Of a DNA stretch of 64,000 nucleotides, positions 16,222 to 23,859 are shown piece by piece (the stretch's first letter is position 1; each line of letters starts with the position of its first letter). The stretch covers positions 62,001-126,000 of the forward strand of contig NZ_JABUXU010000011.1 in assembly GCF_014897675.1 (NCBI RefSeq). The letters run 5' to 3'. The notes under the pieces were generated by a model. That model was not told the DNA's origin. It saw only the letters and a program-made list of their open reading frames with translations, and ran no database searches. Source of the stretch: Advenella sp. FME57. Lineage in GTDB: Bacteria; Pseudomonadota; Gammaproteobacteria; Burkholderiales; Burkholderiaceae_B. The position numbers were made by a program, and so were the translations under genes.

Positions 16222-16994
16222 CGCAGAGGTTCTCTCGCCGCCGGATTCTGACCGGTCTATTGTCCGGCGTTGGCGTCTCCATGATGGCAGGATGTGATCG
16301 CCTGACGCAAAGCGCCGGTTTTGGACACGTGTTACGCCAGACCGAGCAACTGACCATGGGCAGCCAGCGACTGTTGCTGGACCGAAAGACACTGGCGCAA
16401 GAATATAGTGCGTCCGATCTTTCGCCGGTGTTTCGCGCCAATGGCACACAATTGCCCGATTCGGAGGAGTACGCGCGTCTGCTTGAAGAGGGCTTTGTCG
16501 ATTGGCGCCTGCAGGTAGACGGCCTGGTAAACCGGCCGCTTAGCCTGTCGCTTGAACAATTGAAGCGCCTGCCGGCGCGCACGCAAATCACCCGACACGA
16601 TTGTGTCGAGGGATGGAGTGCGATCGGACAATGGCAGGGCGTTCCCCTTGGGCGGGTCCTTGATCTGGCGCAGCTGAAGCCGGGTGCGCGCTATGTGGTA
16701 TTCCATTGCGCAGACGAGCTGGAAGTCACGTTCGACGGCAGCGGGCGCTACTACGAGAGCATCGATCTTATGGATGCGTATCACCCTCAGACCATTCTTG
16801 CCTATGGCATGAATGGCAAGCCTCTGCCGGTAGCGCACGGCGCCCCTTTGCGACTTCGGGTCGAACGGCAACTTGGTTATAAGCATGCTAAATACTTGAT
16901 GCGCATTGAGGTGGTCTCCGCGTTCGACACACTGTGGGGAGGGCGGGGCGGCTACTGGGAGGACCGCGGTTACGAATGGTATGCGGGCATCTGA
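16218..16994 (+). CDS. Tat-exported lipoprotein molybdopterin oxidoreductase (sulfite oxidase fold)
   Basis: A 258-residue protein of the SorA/YedY family. The N-terminus has twin arginines (MTQRFSRRRILTGLLSG) followed by a lipobox MMAGC, so it is probably a Tat-exported lipoprotein acylated on Cys26. Asp27 at the +2 position favours retention in the inner membrane, which fits the partner cytochrome b. RHDCVEGWSAIGQWQGVPL contains the molybdenum-ligand Cys129. Physiological substrate unknown (methionine or other sulfoxides, sulfite and formamide are possibilities). Translation is coupled to the cytochrome b gene. Confidence 0.88.
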   Translation: MTQRFSRRRILTGLLSGVGVSMMAGCDRLTQSAGFGHVLRQTEQLTMGSQRLLLDRKTLAQEYSASDLSPVFRANGTQLPDSEEYARLLEEGFVDWRLQVDGLVNRPLSLSLEQLKRLPARTQITRHDCVEGWSAIGQWQGVPLGRVLDLAQLKPGARYVVFHCADELEVTFDGSGRYYESIDLMDAYHPQTILAYGMNGKPLPVAHGAPLRLRVERQLGYKHAKYLMRIEVVSAFDTLWGGRGGYWEDRGYEWYAGI

Positions 16995-17223
16995 ATTCAT
17001 ATAGTGATGCTCAATTTTGATTGTTGGCAATAGCGTAATACTGAATGTGCTTTATCAGTTTACTTAGCGTTGCTTAGCCGTATTTTGTGCCGAAGACAAG
17101 CGCTGAGAAATAACCATGGAGTCAAGCTTTATGACGTTGCGCTAGTTGTCGATTTCAATAACTTGTATCTGCGCTTCATCCATGGTGTTCTACATCGGGC
17201 GTACCTCGTGCCGCCTGCTCAAT

Positions 17224-18156
17224 TCAGCCAATGTCGTCTCGCGGTGGATGGCTAGCCAGCAAGGTATCACAACGTTCCCTCAGGAAACGATGTAATTCGT
17301 TGATCGCGGGCGTCAGCCGCGAGCGGTGGGCACAGATCAGGTTCAACGGCGCAGGCTCGCAATGCGCTGGTGCAAACAACTCCACCAGCCGCCCGGCCTT
17401 TAGATCGTCGATGAGATCCAGTCTCGATTTGTAGACCAGGCCTTCACCAGCAATGGCCCAGCGGCGCACGGCATCGGCATCGTCGCTCATCCGGTTGCCC
17501 GTAATCGCTACGGTACGCTCACCGCCGGGCAGGGTAAAGCGCCAGCGTTCATGCACTTGTTCGCTCCATACGTACCGAAGGCAGTTGTGCTGCTGCAGGT
17601 CGTCGGGCTTGGTTGGCGCGCCGTGCCGTTCGATGTACGCTGGTGCGGCGCACAACGCACGCCGGTTGTTACCGGCCAGAACCAGGGCCAGAAGCGATGA
17701 ATCGGGCAGCGTGCCATAGCGTACGACGGCATCTAGCGGCTGGCGGATGAGGTCGGCGGCGCGGTCGCTTATCTTCAGGTGCAGCGACAGGCCTGGATGC
17801 TGGTGCTGGAAGTCGTCCAGCCACGGCAACAGGAGGTTGCGTCCGAAGTCGGAGGGGACCGATAGCCGCAGCGGGCCGGTCAGTGCCGATCGACCGTCAG
17901 CCAAGGCCAGGTCGCCTTGCTCCCGCGCGTCCACCATCAGCCGCGCATGCGGCAAATAGCGCTCTCCAGCCTCCGATAGTTGCATGCTGCGCGTGGAGCG
18001 CGAGAGCAAGCGGGTATCCAGGGCCTTCTCGAGCCTTTGCACACAAGCGCTCGCTTGCCCGGGCGCGATGTTCAGCTGGCGTGCCGCTTCCGAGAAACTG
18101 CCGGCGTCTGCTGTGCGCACAAAGATCTGAACGTCATCAAGTCGAATGATTTTCAT
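17224..18156 (-). CDS. LysR-family regulator
   Basis: 310 residues from MKIIRLDDVQIFVRTADAGS. This start fits the family better than a 25-residue longer one because LysR proteins begin just before the HTH. The HTH is GSFSEAARQLNIAPGQASACVQRLEKAL; the effector domain follows from about residue 90. Divergent from the zinc-type oxidoreductase at 18293, which it probably regulates. No RBS of note. Confidence 0.9.
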   Translation of the reverse strand: MKIIRLDDVQIFVRTADAGSFSEAARQLNIAPGQASACVQRLEKALDTRLLSRSTRSMQLSEAGERYLPHARLMVDAREQGDLALADGRSALTGPLRLSVPSDFGRNLLLPWLDDFQHQHPGLSLHLKISDRAADLIRQPLDAVVRYGTLPDSSLLALVLAGNNRRALCAAPAYIERHGAPTKPDDLQQHNCLRYVWSEQVHERWRFTLPGGERTVAITGNRMSDDADAVRRWAIAGEGLVYKSRLDLIDDLKAGRLVELFAPAHCEPAPLNLICAHRSRLTPAINELHRFLRERCDTLLASHPPRDDIG

Positions 18157-18292
18157 TGAATCACAGAAAGTGTTTTGGTTTTCAGCGGGTTTATCTGCAA
18201 ATTGAAGAAGAATAACATGAAGCTCTTCCATCCCCGAAAGCTAATGGCCTTACGGGGTCTCGTTCTCTTCCGATTATCAAAGGAGTTTTCTC

Positions 18293-19306
18293 ATGAAGGC
18301 AATAGGCTTTTCTCAAAATCATCCAATCAGCAACCCGCAGGCCCTGCAAGACATTGAGGTGCCCACCCCCGAACTACGTGACTATGACCTGCTGGTCGAA
18401 GTCAAAGCGGTATCGGTCAACCCGGTTGATACCAAGGTCCGGCTCGGGGGCGATATTCCTGCGAGTGGATCTCGTATCCTTGGCTGGGACGCCGCAGGCA
18501 TCGTCCGTGCCACAGGACCGCTGGCGACCCGCTTCAAGCAAGGTGACCGCGTGTGGTATGCCGGCGACATTACGCGACCGGGCAGCAATAGCGAACTGCA
18601 GGCTGTGGACGAGCGCATCGTCGGGCCGATGCCAATCTCACTGGATTTCGCCGAAGCCGCATCGCTGCCGCTGACGGCCATCACGGCCTGGGAATTGTTG
18701 TTTGACCGTCTGCGTGTTCAGGCGGCCGATCCGACCGACAACAACATCCTGCTGATCATCGGCGCGGCAGGCGGCGTAGGCTCCATCCTGACCCAATTGG
18801 CACGCACCTTAACGGGCATGACCGTTATCGGCACAGCGTCGCGGGCAGAGACCCGTCAGTGGGTTCTAGAACATGGCGCGCATCACGTGATTGATCACCG
18901 CCAGCCGTGGGCGCCGCAATTGGCCGAGCTCGGCATCCAGCAGGTCACTCATGTCGTTGGGCTCAATCAAAGCGCCGTCTATGTTCCGCAGATCGCCGCC
19001 GTGTTGCGTCCCGAGGGCCAGTTCGCGCTCATCGACGACCCGGTGGATCTGGATATCGGACCATTCAAAGGCAAGTCCATTTCAATCCACTGGGAGCTGA
19101 TGTTCACCCGAGCCATGTTCACCACCGGCACCATCAGTCGCCAACATGCCTTGCTGCGCCGAGTGGCCGAACTGGTTGATCGGGGAGACATCAAGCACAC
19201 CCTGACCCAGCGTATCGACGGCATCAGTGCGGCGAGCCTGAGACACGCACATGCTCTGGTCGAGGCCGGAAACATGATCGGCAAAGTTGTGATTGCCAAC
19301 GCCTGA
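18293..19306 (+). CDS. Zinc-type alcohol dehydrogenase-like / quinone oxidoreductase (MDR)
   Basis: A 337-residue medium-chain dehydrogenase/reductase. The GroES-like domain starts MKAIGFSQNHPISNP; SVNPVDTKVRLGG and GWDAAGIV are typical of the zinc-free ZADH-like branch. The NADPH-binding motif is IIGAAGGVGSILTQLA, and the structural and catalytic zinc Cys clusters of true ADHs are missing. It probably reduces enones or quinones with NADPH. AAAGGAG precedes the start. Divergent from LysR; followed closely by a GlcG-like gene. Confidence 0.9.
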   Translation: MKAIGFSQNHPISNPQALQDIEVPTPELRDYDLLVEVKAVSVNPVDTKVRLGGDIPASGSRILGWDAAGIVRATGPLATRFKQGDRVWYAGDITRPGSNSELQAVDERIVGPMPISLDFAEAASLPLTAITAWELLFDRLRVQAADPTDNNILLIIGAAGGVGSILTQLARTLTGMTVIGTASRAETRQWVLEHGAHHVIDHRQPWAPQLAELGIQQVTHVVGLNQSAVYVPQIAAVLRPEGQFALIDDPVDLDIGPFKGKSISIHWELMFTRAMFTTGTISRQHALLRRVAELVDRGDIKHTLTQRIDGISAASLRHAHALVEAGNMIGKVVIANA

Positions 19307-19331
19307 ACCTGATTGGAAAAGAAGCACGCAT

Positions 19332-19754
19332 ATGACACAGAAAGTTATCGACACGGCAACGATCAGCCTGGAAGCTGCACAGGCATTGCTGGCCGAAGCG
19401 CGCCGCGCCTGTGCAGCGCGGGGATTCGCTGCGACCATCGCCATCACCGATGCAGGAGGTCACCTGCGTGCTTTTGAGCGCGCAGATACGGCTCCTTTTC
19501 TCACCGTCGGTGTTGCCACTGACAAGGCCTGGACGGCAGCCTCGTTTGGCATGACCACGCATCAATGGAACCAGTACATGGCAGACCCCACCGTGGCTGG
19601 GCTGGCCCATCATCCGCGCATGACACCTGTGGGTGGTGGCGTGCCCATCATTGATGATGAGCGCCTTGTGGGCGGTATCGGTATCTCCGGCGGCACCTCT
19701 GTCCACGACCACGAGGCTGCCGAGGAGGCGCTGCGTAACGCCGGTTTTCTATAA
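19332..19754 (+). CDS. GlcG/HbpS-family heme-binding-like protein
   Basis: 140 residues from MTQKVIDTATISLEAAQALL; the internal ATG at 19332 matches the usual family start. ATIAITDAGGHLRAFERADTAPF, ATDKAWTAASFGM and GGVPIIDDERLVGGIGISGG are the conserved features of the DUF336/GlcG domain, a roadblock-like fold that binds heme or small molecules in some members. It starts 25 bp after the oxidoreductase and is probably cotranscribed with it. Confidence 0.9.
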   Translation: MTQKVIDTATISLEAAQALLAEARRACAARGFAATIAITDAGGHLRAFERADTAPFLTVGVATDKAWTAASFGMTTHQWNQYMADPTVAGLAHHPRMTPVGGGVPIIDDERLVGGIGISGGTSVHDHEAAEEALRNAGFL

Positions 19755-19775
19755 CGAGGCGAATTTTACAAAAAA

Positions 19776-19805
19776 TGCAGGCTATTTATAGATAAATAGT
19801 CTGCA
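19776..19805. promoter_or_regulatory. 30-bp near-perfect inverted repeat
   Basis: TGCAGGCTATTTAT (19776-19789) and ATAAATAGTCTGCA (19792-19805) pair at 13 of 14 positions around AG. It sits between the GlcG-like gene and the ABM-domain gene. The AT-rich core and lack of a T tract fit an operator or mRNA hairpin better than an intrinsic terminator. Confidence 0.5.
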
Positions 19806-19814
19806 TCCATCTGC

Positions 19815-20225
19815 ATGGATAAACACATGAAAAAAACGCGCTTATGTGCACTGTCGCTCGTCGTCGCTGCGCCCATGGTCCTGCCGTCCACCGCTGGCGC
19901 CCAGTCTCCGGACAATGTCTCGACCGCTCTTGATGCAGCCAGCTACGGCTTGCTCGTGAAGCTTCCTGTTCGGCCGCAAAGCCGCGCTGACTTCTTGCGG
20001 ATCATTAAGGATCGTGTCGCGGCAAGTCGTCAACGTGCCGAGGTTGTTGACTTTCGAGTGCTTGCAACGCCCGACCCCAATGTCTACATCGCATTTGAAA
20101 GTTTTCGAAATAAAGATGCATTTAGTACCTTCGAGAAACTGCCGGAATCGCAACGTTTCCTGAATGTGCTGACACCGCTTTTGAACGGATCCCCCGAAGT
20201 GTCAATTTTGCAACCTCTGCCCTGA
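19815..20225 (+). CDS. Exported antibiotic-biosynthesis-monooxygenase (ABM) domain protein
   Basis: 136 residues, or 132 if translation starts at the in-frame ATG at 19827; neither has a good ribosome-binding site. A Sec signal ends near TAGAQS. The remainder is one ABM ferredoxin-like domain: YGLLVKLPVRPQSRADFLRIIKDRV, DFRVLATPDPNVYIAFESFRNKDAF and FEKLPESQRF. Cytoplasmic relatives are quinol monooxygenases or stress proteins; an exported version suggests a role on periplasmic or extracellular small molecules. Function not known. Confidence 0.8.
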   Translation: MDKHMKKTRLCALSLVVAAPMVLPSTAGAQSPDNVSTALDAASYGLLVKLPVRPQSRADFLRIIKDRVAASRQRAEVVDFRVLATPDPNVYIAFESFRNKDAFSTFEKLPESQRFLNVLTPLLNGSPEVSILQPLP

Positions 20226-20270
20226 AGACGCACACAATTTTCAACGAACGATTATTAATAAGGTAAAAAA

Positions 20271-20567
20271 ATGAGCGCTTACATCGTCTTTCAGCGAGTA
20301 ATCACGACAAACAAGGCCAGTCTGGCACAATATTCACAAGAGGTTGGCGACACTTTCAAAGAGACGCTGGTTGATTTTCTTGTGGCCTATGGGAAACAGG
20401 AAACACTTGAAGGTGCGCAAACAGAAGGTACCGTAATCCTTAAATTTGGCAATATGGCTGCAGCAAAGGAGTGGTACTACAGCGATGCCTACCAAAAAGC
20501 AGCACAGCACCGGTTTTTGGGCGCTCAATACAACGCAACGCTCGTAGAAGGGACGGATACAGAGTAG
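20271..20567 (+). CDS. DUF1330-family protein
   Basis: 98 residues, a single ferredoxin-like alpha/beta domain of the DUF1330 family: SAYIVFQRVITTNKASLAQYSQEV, EGTVILKFGNMAAAKEWYYSDAYQ and AAQHRFLGAQYNATLVEG. AAGGT precedes the start. Family function is unknown; it shares its fold with the ABM gene just upstream, and both follow the oxidoreductase/GlcG pair. Confidence 0.88.
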   Translation: MSAYIVFQRVITTNKASLAQYSQEVGDTFKETLVDFLVAYGKQETLEGAQTEGTVILKFGNMAAAKEWYYSDAYQKAAQHRFLGAQYNATLVEGTDTE

Positions 20568-20795
20568 AAATAGGGCTTAGAAGAACAGCATTTTGTCCGA
20601 TATCAGTTTTTATGTCACTGAGCTGAGCAAAGCGACGATAAGATTACGGATTTTCGCTTCCACGTCCAATTTTGAGTTCGATTGTATCGCTCTAATCGCC
20701 GTCCCTTATCGCCTAGTTAAATTGCCGTGGTTGCATGTCCCTCGTTCAGACTCTACTTCGTCTGATCGAAGGGCATGCAAGTGCAAATTTAAATC

Positions 20796-21005
20796 TTAGT
20801 TGAGGGCACCTAGGCCAGACTTCTGCCTCCGAGTCGCCAAGAAGCTGAGAAGCGATCCAATGATAGCTAGCGCTGCGCTTACTGCGGATACCCACGTGAA
20901 TGTACCGGAAAACGCCTCTTGGGCGGTCACGAGCAAGACGTCGCCGTTTTCAGCTGGGATTTGTCGCGCTGCGGTAACCGCGCTGCCGAGCGTGTTACGA
21001 GCCAA
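20796..21005 (-). pseudogene. C-terminal remnant of an MFS (DHA2) efflux transporter
   Basis: A 69-codon minus-strand frame reads ARQIPAENGDVLLVTAQEAF then SGTFTWVSAVSAALAIIGSLLSFL, which matches the last periplasmic loop and final transmembrane helix of EmrB/QacA-type transporters. A stop codon lies directly before the first usable start, and the other 13 or so helices are absent. It is a leftover of a deleted transporter gene next to the Rrf2 regulator. Confidence 0.65.
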
Positions 21006-21015
21006 TCAGTGAGAT

Positions 21016-21453
21016 TCACTTTTCTCGATTGCGCGGCGTTGGTTCTGTCAGGTCGTTCGAAATGTCTGAAAGCAGTTTTTCGTCTAGCAATTGAAGCAGC
21101 GTATTTTCTACGGAACTCAGGACCTCGTCAATGTGTCGATTCACTGAAGCTTCTACGGGGCAAGAGGGTTTGTCGTGCGCCGGACCAAACACAAATGGCG
21201 CAGTATGTCCAATGGCATCGTAGACATCTCTCACTGTAAGCTCATTGAGGTCACACGCGAGCGCCCAGCCGCCGCCCGGGCCGCCTGTGGACTTTACATA
21301 GCCAGATTCACGAAGCGCAGCCATGGTTCTGCGCACTACCACCGGGTTTGTATCAAGCATTTGCGCAATCGTGTCTGAGGTGGTTGAGCCACCGCGAAGA
21401 CGCATGTGTATCAGGATGTGTAGAAGTCGAGCCAGTCGAGTATCACGCTGCAT
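21016..21453 (-). CDS. Rrf2-family transcriptional regulator
   Basis: About 145 residues from MQRDTRLARLLHILIHM; a TTG eight codons further upstream is less likely because Rrf2 proteins usually begin here. The winged HTH has TTSDTIAQMLDTNPVVVRRTM and KSTGGPGGGWALA, the typical GxxGG wing. The three-Cys Fe-S cluster motif is absent; only one Cys is seen (KPSCPVEASV), so it is of the non-cluster, redox- or ligand-sensing type. Divergent from the epoxide-hydrolase-like gene. Confidence 0.88.
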   Translation of the reverse strand: MQRDTRLARLLHILIHMRLRGGSTTSDTIAQMLDTNPVVVRRTMAALRESGYVKSTGGPGGGWALACDLNELTVRDVYDAIGHTAPFVFGPAHDKPSCPVEASVNRHIDEVLSSVENTLLQLLDEKLLSDISNDLTEPTPRNREK

Positions 21454-21505
21454 AAATTGGAGTCTAGGAATGTGCAACTTTTTATGTTACGCTATTTTGA
21501 TAGTT

Positions 21506-21520
21506 GTGTAAATATCACAC
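21506..21520. promoter_or_regulatory. Operator-like inverted repeat between Rrf2 and hydrolase genes
   Basis: GTGTAAATATCACAC is a 15-bp near-perfect inverted repeat (GTGT/ACAC arms) 17 bp before the hydrolase start, in the divergent intergenic region. It is a candidate Rrf2 site. Confidence 0.4.
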
Positions 21521-21536
21521 TTTGGCCGGAGCAACC

Positions 21537-22511
21537 ATGAGCACATATCGTCAAACATTTATTAGCGCTAACGGAATTCGTCTGCACGTCGCGGAACAGG
21601 GTGACGGCCCCCTGGTTATTCTCTGCCACGGCTTTCCTGAGACCTCACATGCGTGGAGGCATCAACTTTCGGCATTAGCTGACGCAGGCTACCATGCCAT
21701 CGCTCCGGATTTACGCGGTTATGGGGCTAGCGAATGTCCATCTGCGATTGGACAGTATACGTCTTTGGATATCGTAAGTGACTTGGTGACGCTGATTGAT
21801 GCCCTGGGAGAACGCGATGCCATTGTTGTGGGGAACGATTGGGGGGCTACCATTGCCTGGCAAGCGGCGTTGCTTCGACCAGACATTTTTCGAGCTGTCG
21901 CTGCACTCGGGGTACCGATGATGGGCAGGGCACCGATGGCGCCGAGCAGGCTTTTTCCGCAGTCCGACCGAGCGTGGTTCTACACTCATTATTTTTCTAT
22001 ACCCGGGTTAGCCGAGAGGGAGCTTGAACGCGACGTTGGTGCCACACTGCGCAAAATTTATTTTTCCGCATCCGGCGACATCGGCGCTCGTGACCAGGAT
22101 ACGCCTAATCCTTTCGGGCTTATGCCGCGAAATGGAGGGATGCTTGATCCATTGAGCGATCCGCCCGCGATGCCTACATGGCTTGCTTCCGGTGATCTGG
22201 AAAAATTTGTGCAGGCATTCAGTATTTCTGGTTTTCGCGGGGGGCTAAATTATTATCGGAATCTTGATCGAAATTGGGAAGTGCAAGCCGCCTTCGAGGG
22301 TTTACTCGTTCAGGTTCCGGCCCTTTATCTTGTAGGTGAACGAGACACAGGGCTAGCAATCCCTGGTATGCAGGGAATTATCGACGCCATGCCTCAGCTT
22401 GTGCCAAATCTGCGCGATTCTCAGGTGATCCCGGGTGCTGGGCACTGGTTACAGCAGGAAAGACCGGATTGCGTCAATAATGCTTTGATTAAGTTTTTTG
22501 GCGAGCTTTAA
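21537..22511 (+). CDS. Epoxide-hydrolase-like alpha/beta hydrolase
   Basis: 324 residues from MSTYRQTFISANGIRL, preceded by GGAG. HGFPE at 31-35 is the oxyanion motif of epoxide hydrolases and haloalkane dehalogenases. The nucleophile is Asp101 in VVGNDWGATIAW, not Ser. The late acid lies near VGERDTG and the His in GAGHWLQQERP. It would open an epoxide through a covalent ester. Divergent from the Rrf2 regulator, which probably controls it. Confidence 0.88.
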   Translation: MSTYRQTFISANGIRLHVAEQGDGPLVILCHGFPETSHAWRHQLSALADAGYHAIAPDLRGYGASECPSAIGQYTSLDIVSDLVTLIDALGERDAIVVGNDWGATIAWQAALLRPDIFRAVAALGVPMMGRAPMAPSRLFPQSDRAWFYTHYFSIPGLAERELERDVGATLRKIYFSASGDIGARDQDTPNPFGLMPRNGGMLDPLSDPPAMPTWLASGDLEKFVQAFSISGFRGGLNYYRNLDRNWEVQAAFEGLLVQVPALYLVGERDTGLAIPGMQGIIDAMPQLVPNLRDSQVIPGAGHWLQQERPDCVNNALIKFFGEL

Positions 22512-22587
22512 CCTAGTAGTCATCGAAAGAGAATAGGATCATTGAAATTATTCAGCGGCTTTCTCCCTCCTCAATTGAGATACATTT

Positions 22588-23451
22588 ATGAATCGCAGAC
22601 GTTTACTGACAGGCACGATATATGGCGCAACCGCTTATTTATTGCAACCAGCCTTATCTTTTGCGCAAACTAACAAAAAGACAGCAGTTCTGTTAACTGC
22701 ATTGGAACACGATTACGGTGGCCGACTGGGCGTGGCAATTTTTGATACAGCGAATGGCAATCGGATTGAGCATCGTGGCGACGAACGCTTCCTGATCTGC
22801 AGTACGTTCAAGTTGCTGTTAACGGCAGCAGTATTAAAGCGCGTGGATAACGGGAAAGAGTTGCTGGAGCGACGGATCACATTTGATAAATCGGCGATTC
22901 TTCAGTGGGCTCCAGTAACAGGCCTGAACGTGGGCCAACCAGGCATGAGCATACTGGAACTGTGCGAAGCCACGATGATCATGAGCGATAACACCGCTGC
23001 CAACCTGTTGCTGACCACACTCGGTGGCCCCGCCGCAGTTACCAAATATGCCCGTAGTCTTGGCGACACGAAAACACGCCTGGACCATATTGAGCCACTC
23101 AATGGTATCCAACATGGCGATGAGGATACAACCACGGCCCAGTCAATGCTCGAAAATATGAAAAAAATAGTGCTAGGCCGTGTATTGTCCGCAGAGTCTC
23201 GCACACGGCTTGTGCGCTTGTTTGAGATGAACCAGACCGGCGCCCAGACATTGAAAGCAGGCCTGCCCGCAAATTGGCGTATTGGTGACAAAACGGGAGC
23301 CGCCAGCGATACTCGCAATGACATCGCCATGATCACTCCACCCGACCGGGCGCCGTTATTAGTGGCTGCGTATTACACAAATGACAAAGTGAACAGCTCA
23401 GTACACAAGGCGGTGTTGGCAGAAGTGGGAAAAATTGTCGCCAAGATGTGA
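22588..23451 (+). CDS. Divergent class A serine beta-lactamase
   Basis: 287 residues. The N-terminus MNRRRLLTGTIYG looks like a Tat or Sec signal, with cleavage near SFAQT. Catalytic elements are present: S72TFK75, S133DN135 and K235TG237. Trp107 is at the Ambler 105 gate position. The omega loop reads LDHIEPLNGIQHGDEDTTT: Glu169 is the deacylation base, but His167 replaces the usual Arg164, and the loop is two residues shorter than in CTX-M-type enzymes. No nearby AmpR-type regulator; expression may be constitutive. It is probably an active beta-lactamase with an unusual spectrum; that is inference. Confidence 0.88.
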   Translation: MNRRRLLTGTIYGATAYLLQPALSFAQTNKKTAVLLTALEHDYGGRLGVAIFDTANGNRIEHRGDERFLICSTFKLLLTAAVLKRVDNGKELLERRITFDKSAILQWAPVTGLNVGQPGMSILELCEATMIMSDNTAANLLLTTLGGPAAVTKYARSLGDTKTRLDHIEPLNGIQHGDEDTTTAQSMLENMKKIVLGRVLSAESRTRLVRLFEMNQTGAQTLKAGLPANWRIGDKTGAASDTRNDIAMITPPDRAPLLVAAYYTNDKVNSSVHKAVLAEVGKIVAKM

Positions 23452-23463
23452 GAATACTCCGCT

Positions 23464-23758
23464 CATTAATGGGAGGCATACCTTGCTGTCGAACGGTCAG
23501 AAGTAGCCCTTGACGCTTTGGCTCAATTGTAGGAGTCGGCTCATTTGCCAGTTACGACGACAAGTATGGGTAAGGGCTCAGAAGTCGAGAGCGACCCATT
23601 GTCACTGGATGTTTTCGCTAAAGCCCTAAAAAAATAATAGCCTGACCAAAAACAAGGATGAATTTGTCAAGAATGCTGATGTGATTTTACTTATTGGTAA
23701 TAGAACCAACAAGAGCGGATGGGTTCGCGCGAGCGGGAAAATTACGTCAAAAAAATAA
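23464..23758 (+). pseudogene. Decayed thiamine-diphosphate enzyme (acetolactate synthase-like)
   Basis: Plus-strand readings match the central and following regions of ThDP enzymes: VERSEVALDALAQL, a stop, then LPVTTTSMGKGSEVESDPLSL in one frame (23480-23635), and NFVKNADVILLIGNRTNKSG in a shifted frame (about 23660-23720), corresponding to the usual ADVVLLIGxRTN. At least one in-frame stop and one frameshift separate them, and both catalytic termini are gone. It lies upstream of the LacI-type gene and may be a lost member of that cluster. Confidence 0.7.
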
Positions 23759-23786
23759 CATGGAACTAAGGGTTTTACAGGATGGC

Positions 23787-23809
23787 ACCGGTAACTGTTA
23801 CCGGTAACA
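23787..23809. promoter_or_regulatory. Overlapping palindromes, LacI/GntR-type operator
   Basis: ACCGGTAACTGTTACCGGT (23787-23805) is a perfect inverted repeat, overlapping TGTTACCGGTAACA (23796-23809), also perfect. The latter fits the E. coli gluconate repressor consensus ATGTTA-N4-TAACAT. It lies about 50 bp before the LacI-family gene, so autoregulation is likely. Confidence 0.7.
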
Positions 23810-23859
23810 TACGTAGCAATTTCCGACAAATTATTCCGCATTGGACATGGGTGTAGGTC

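Noticed and set aside
18213-18292. Possible riboswitch or structured leader before the zinc-type oxidoreductase
   Set aside because: Only a short CCCCG/CGGGG pairing is visible, with no known aptamer features; it is more likely a LysR-regulated promoter.
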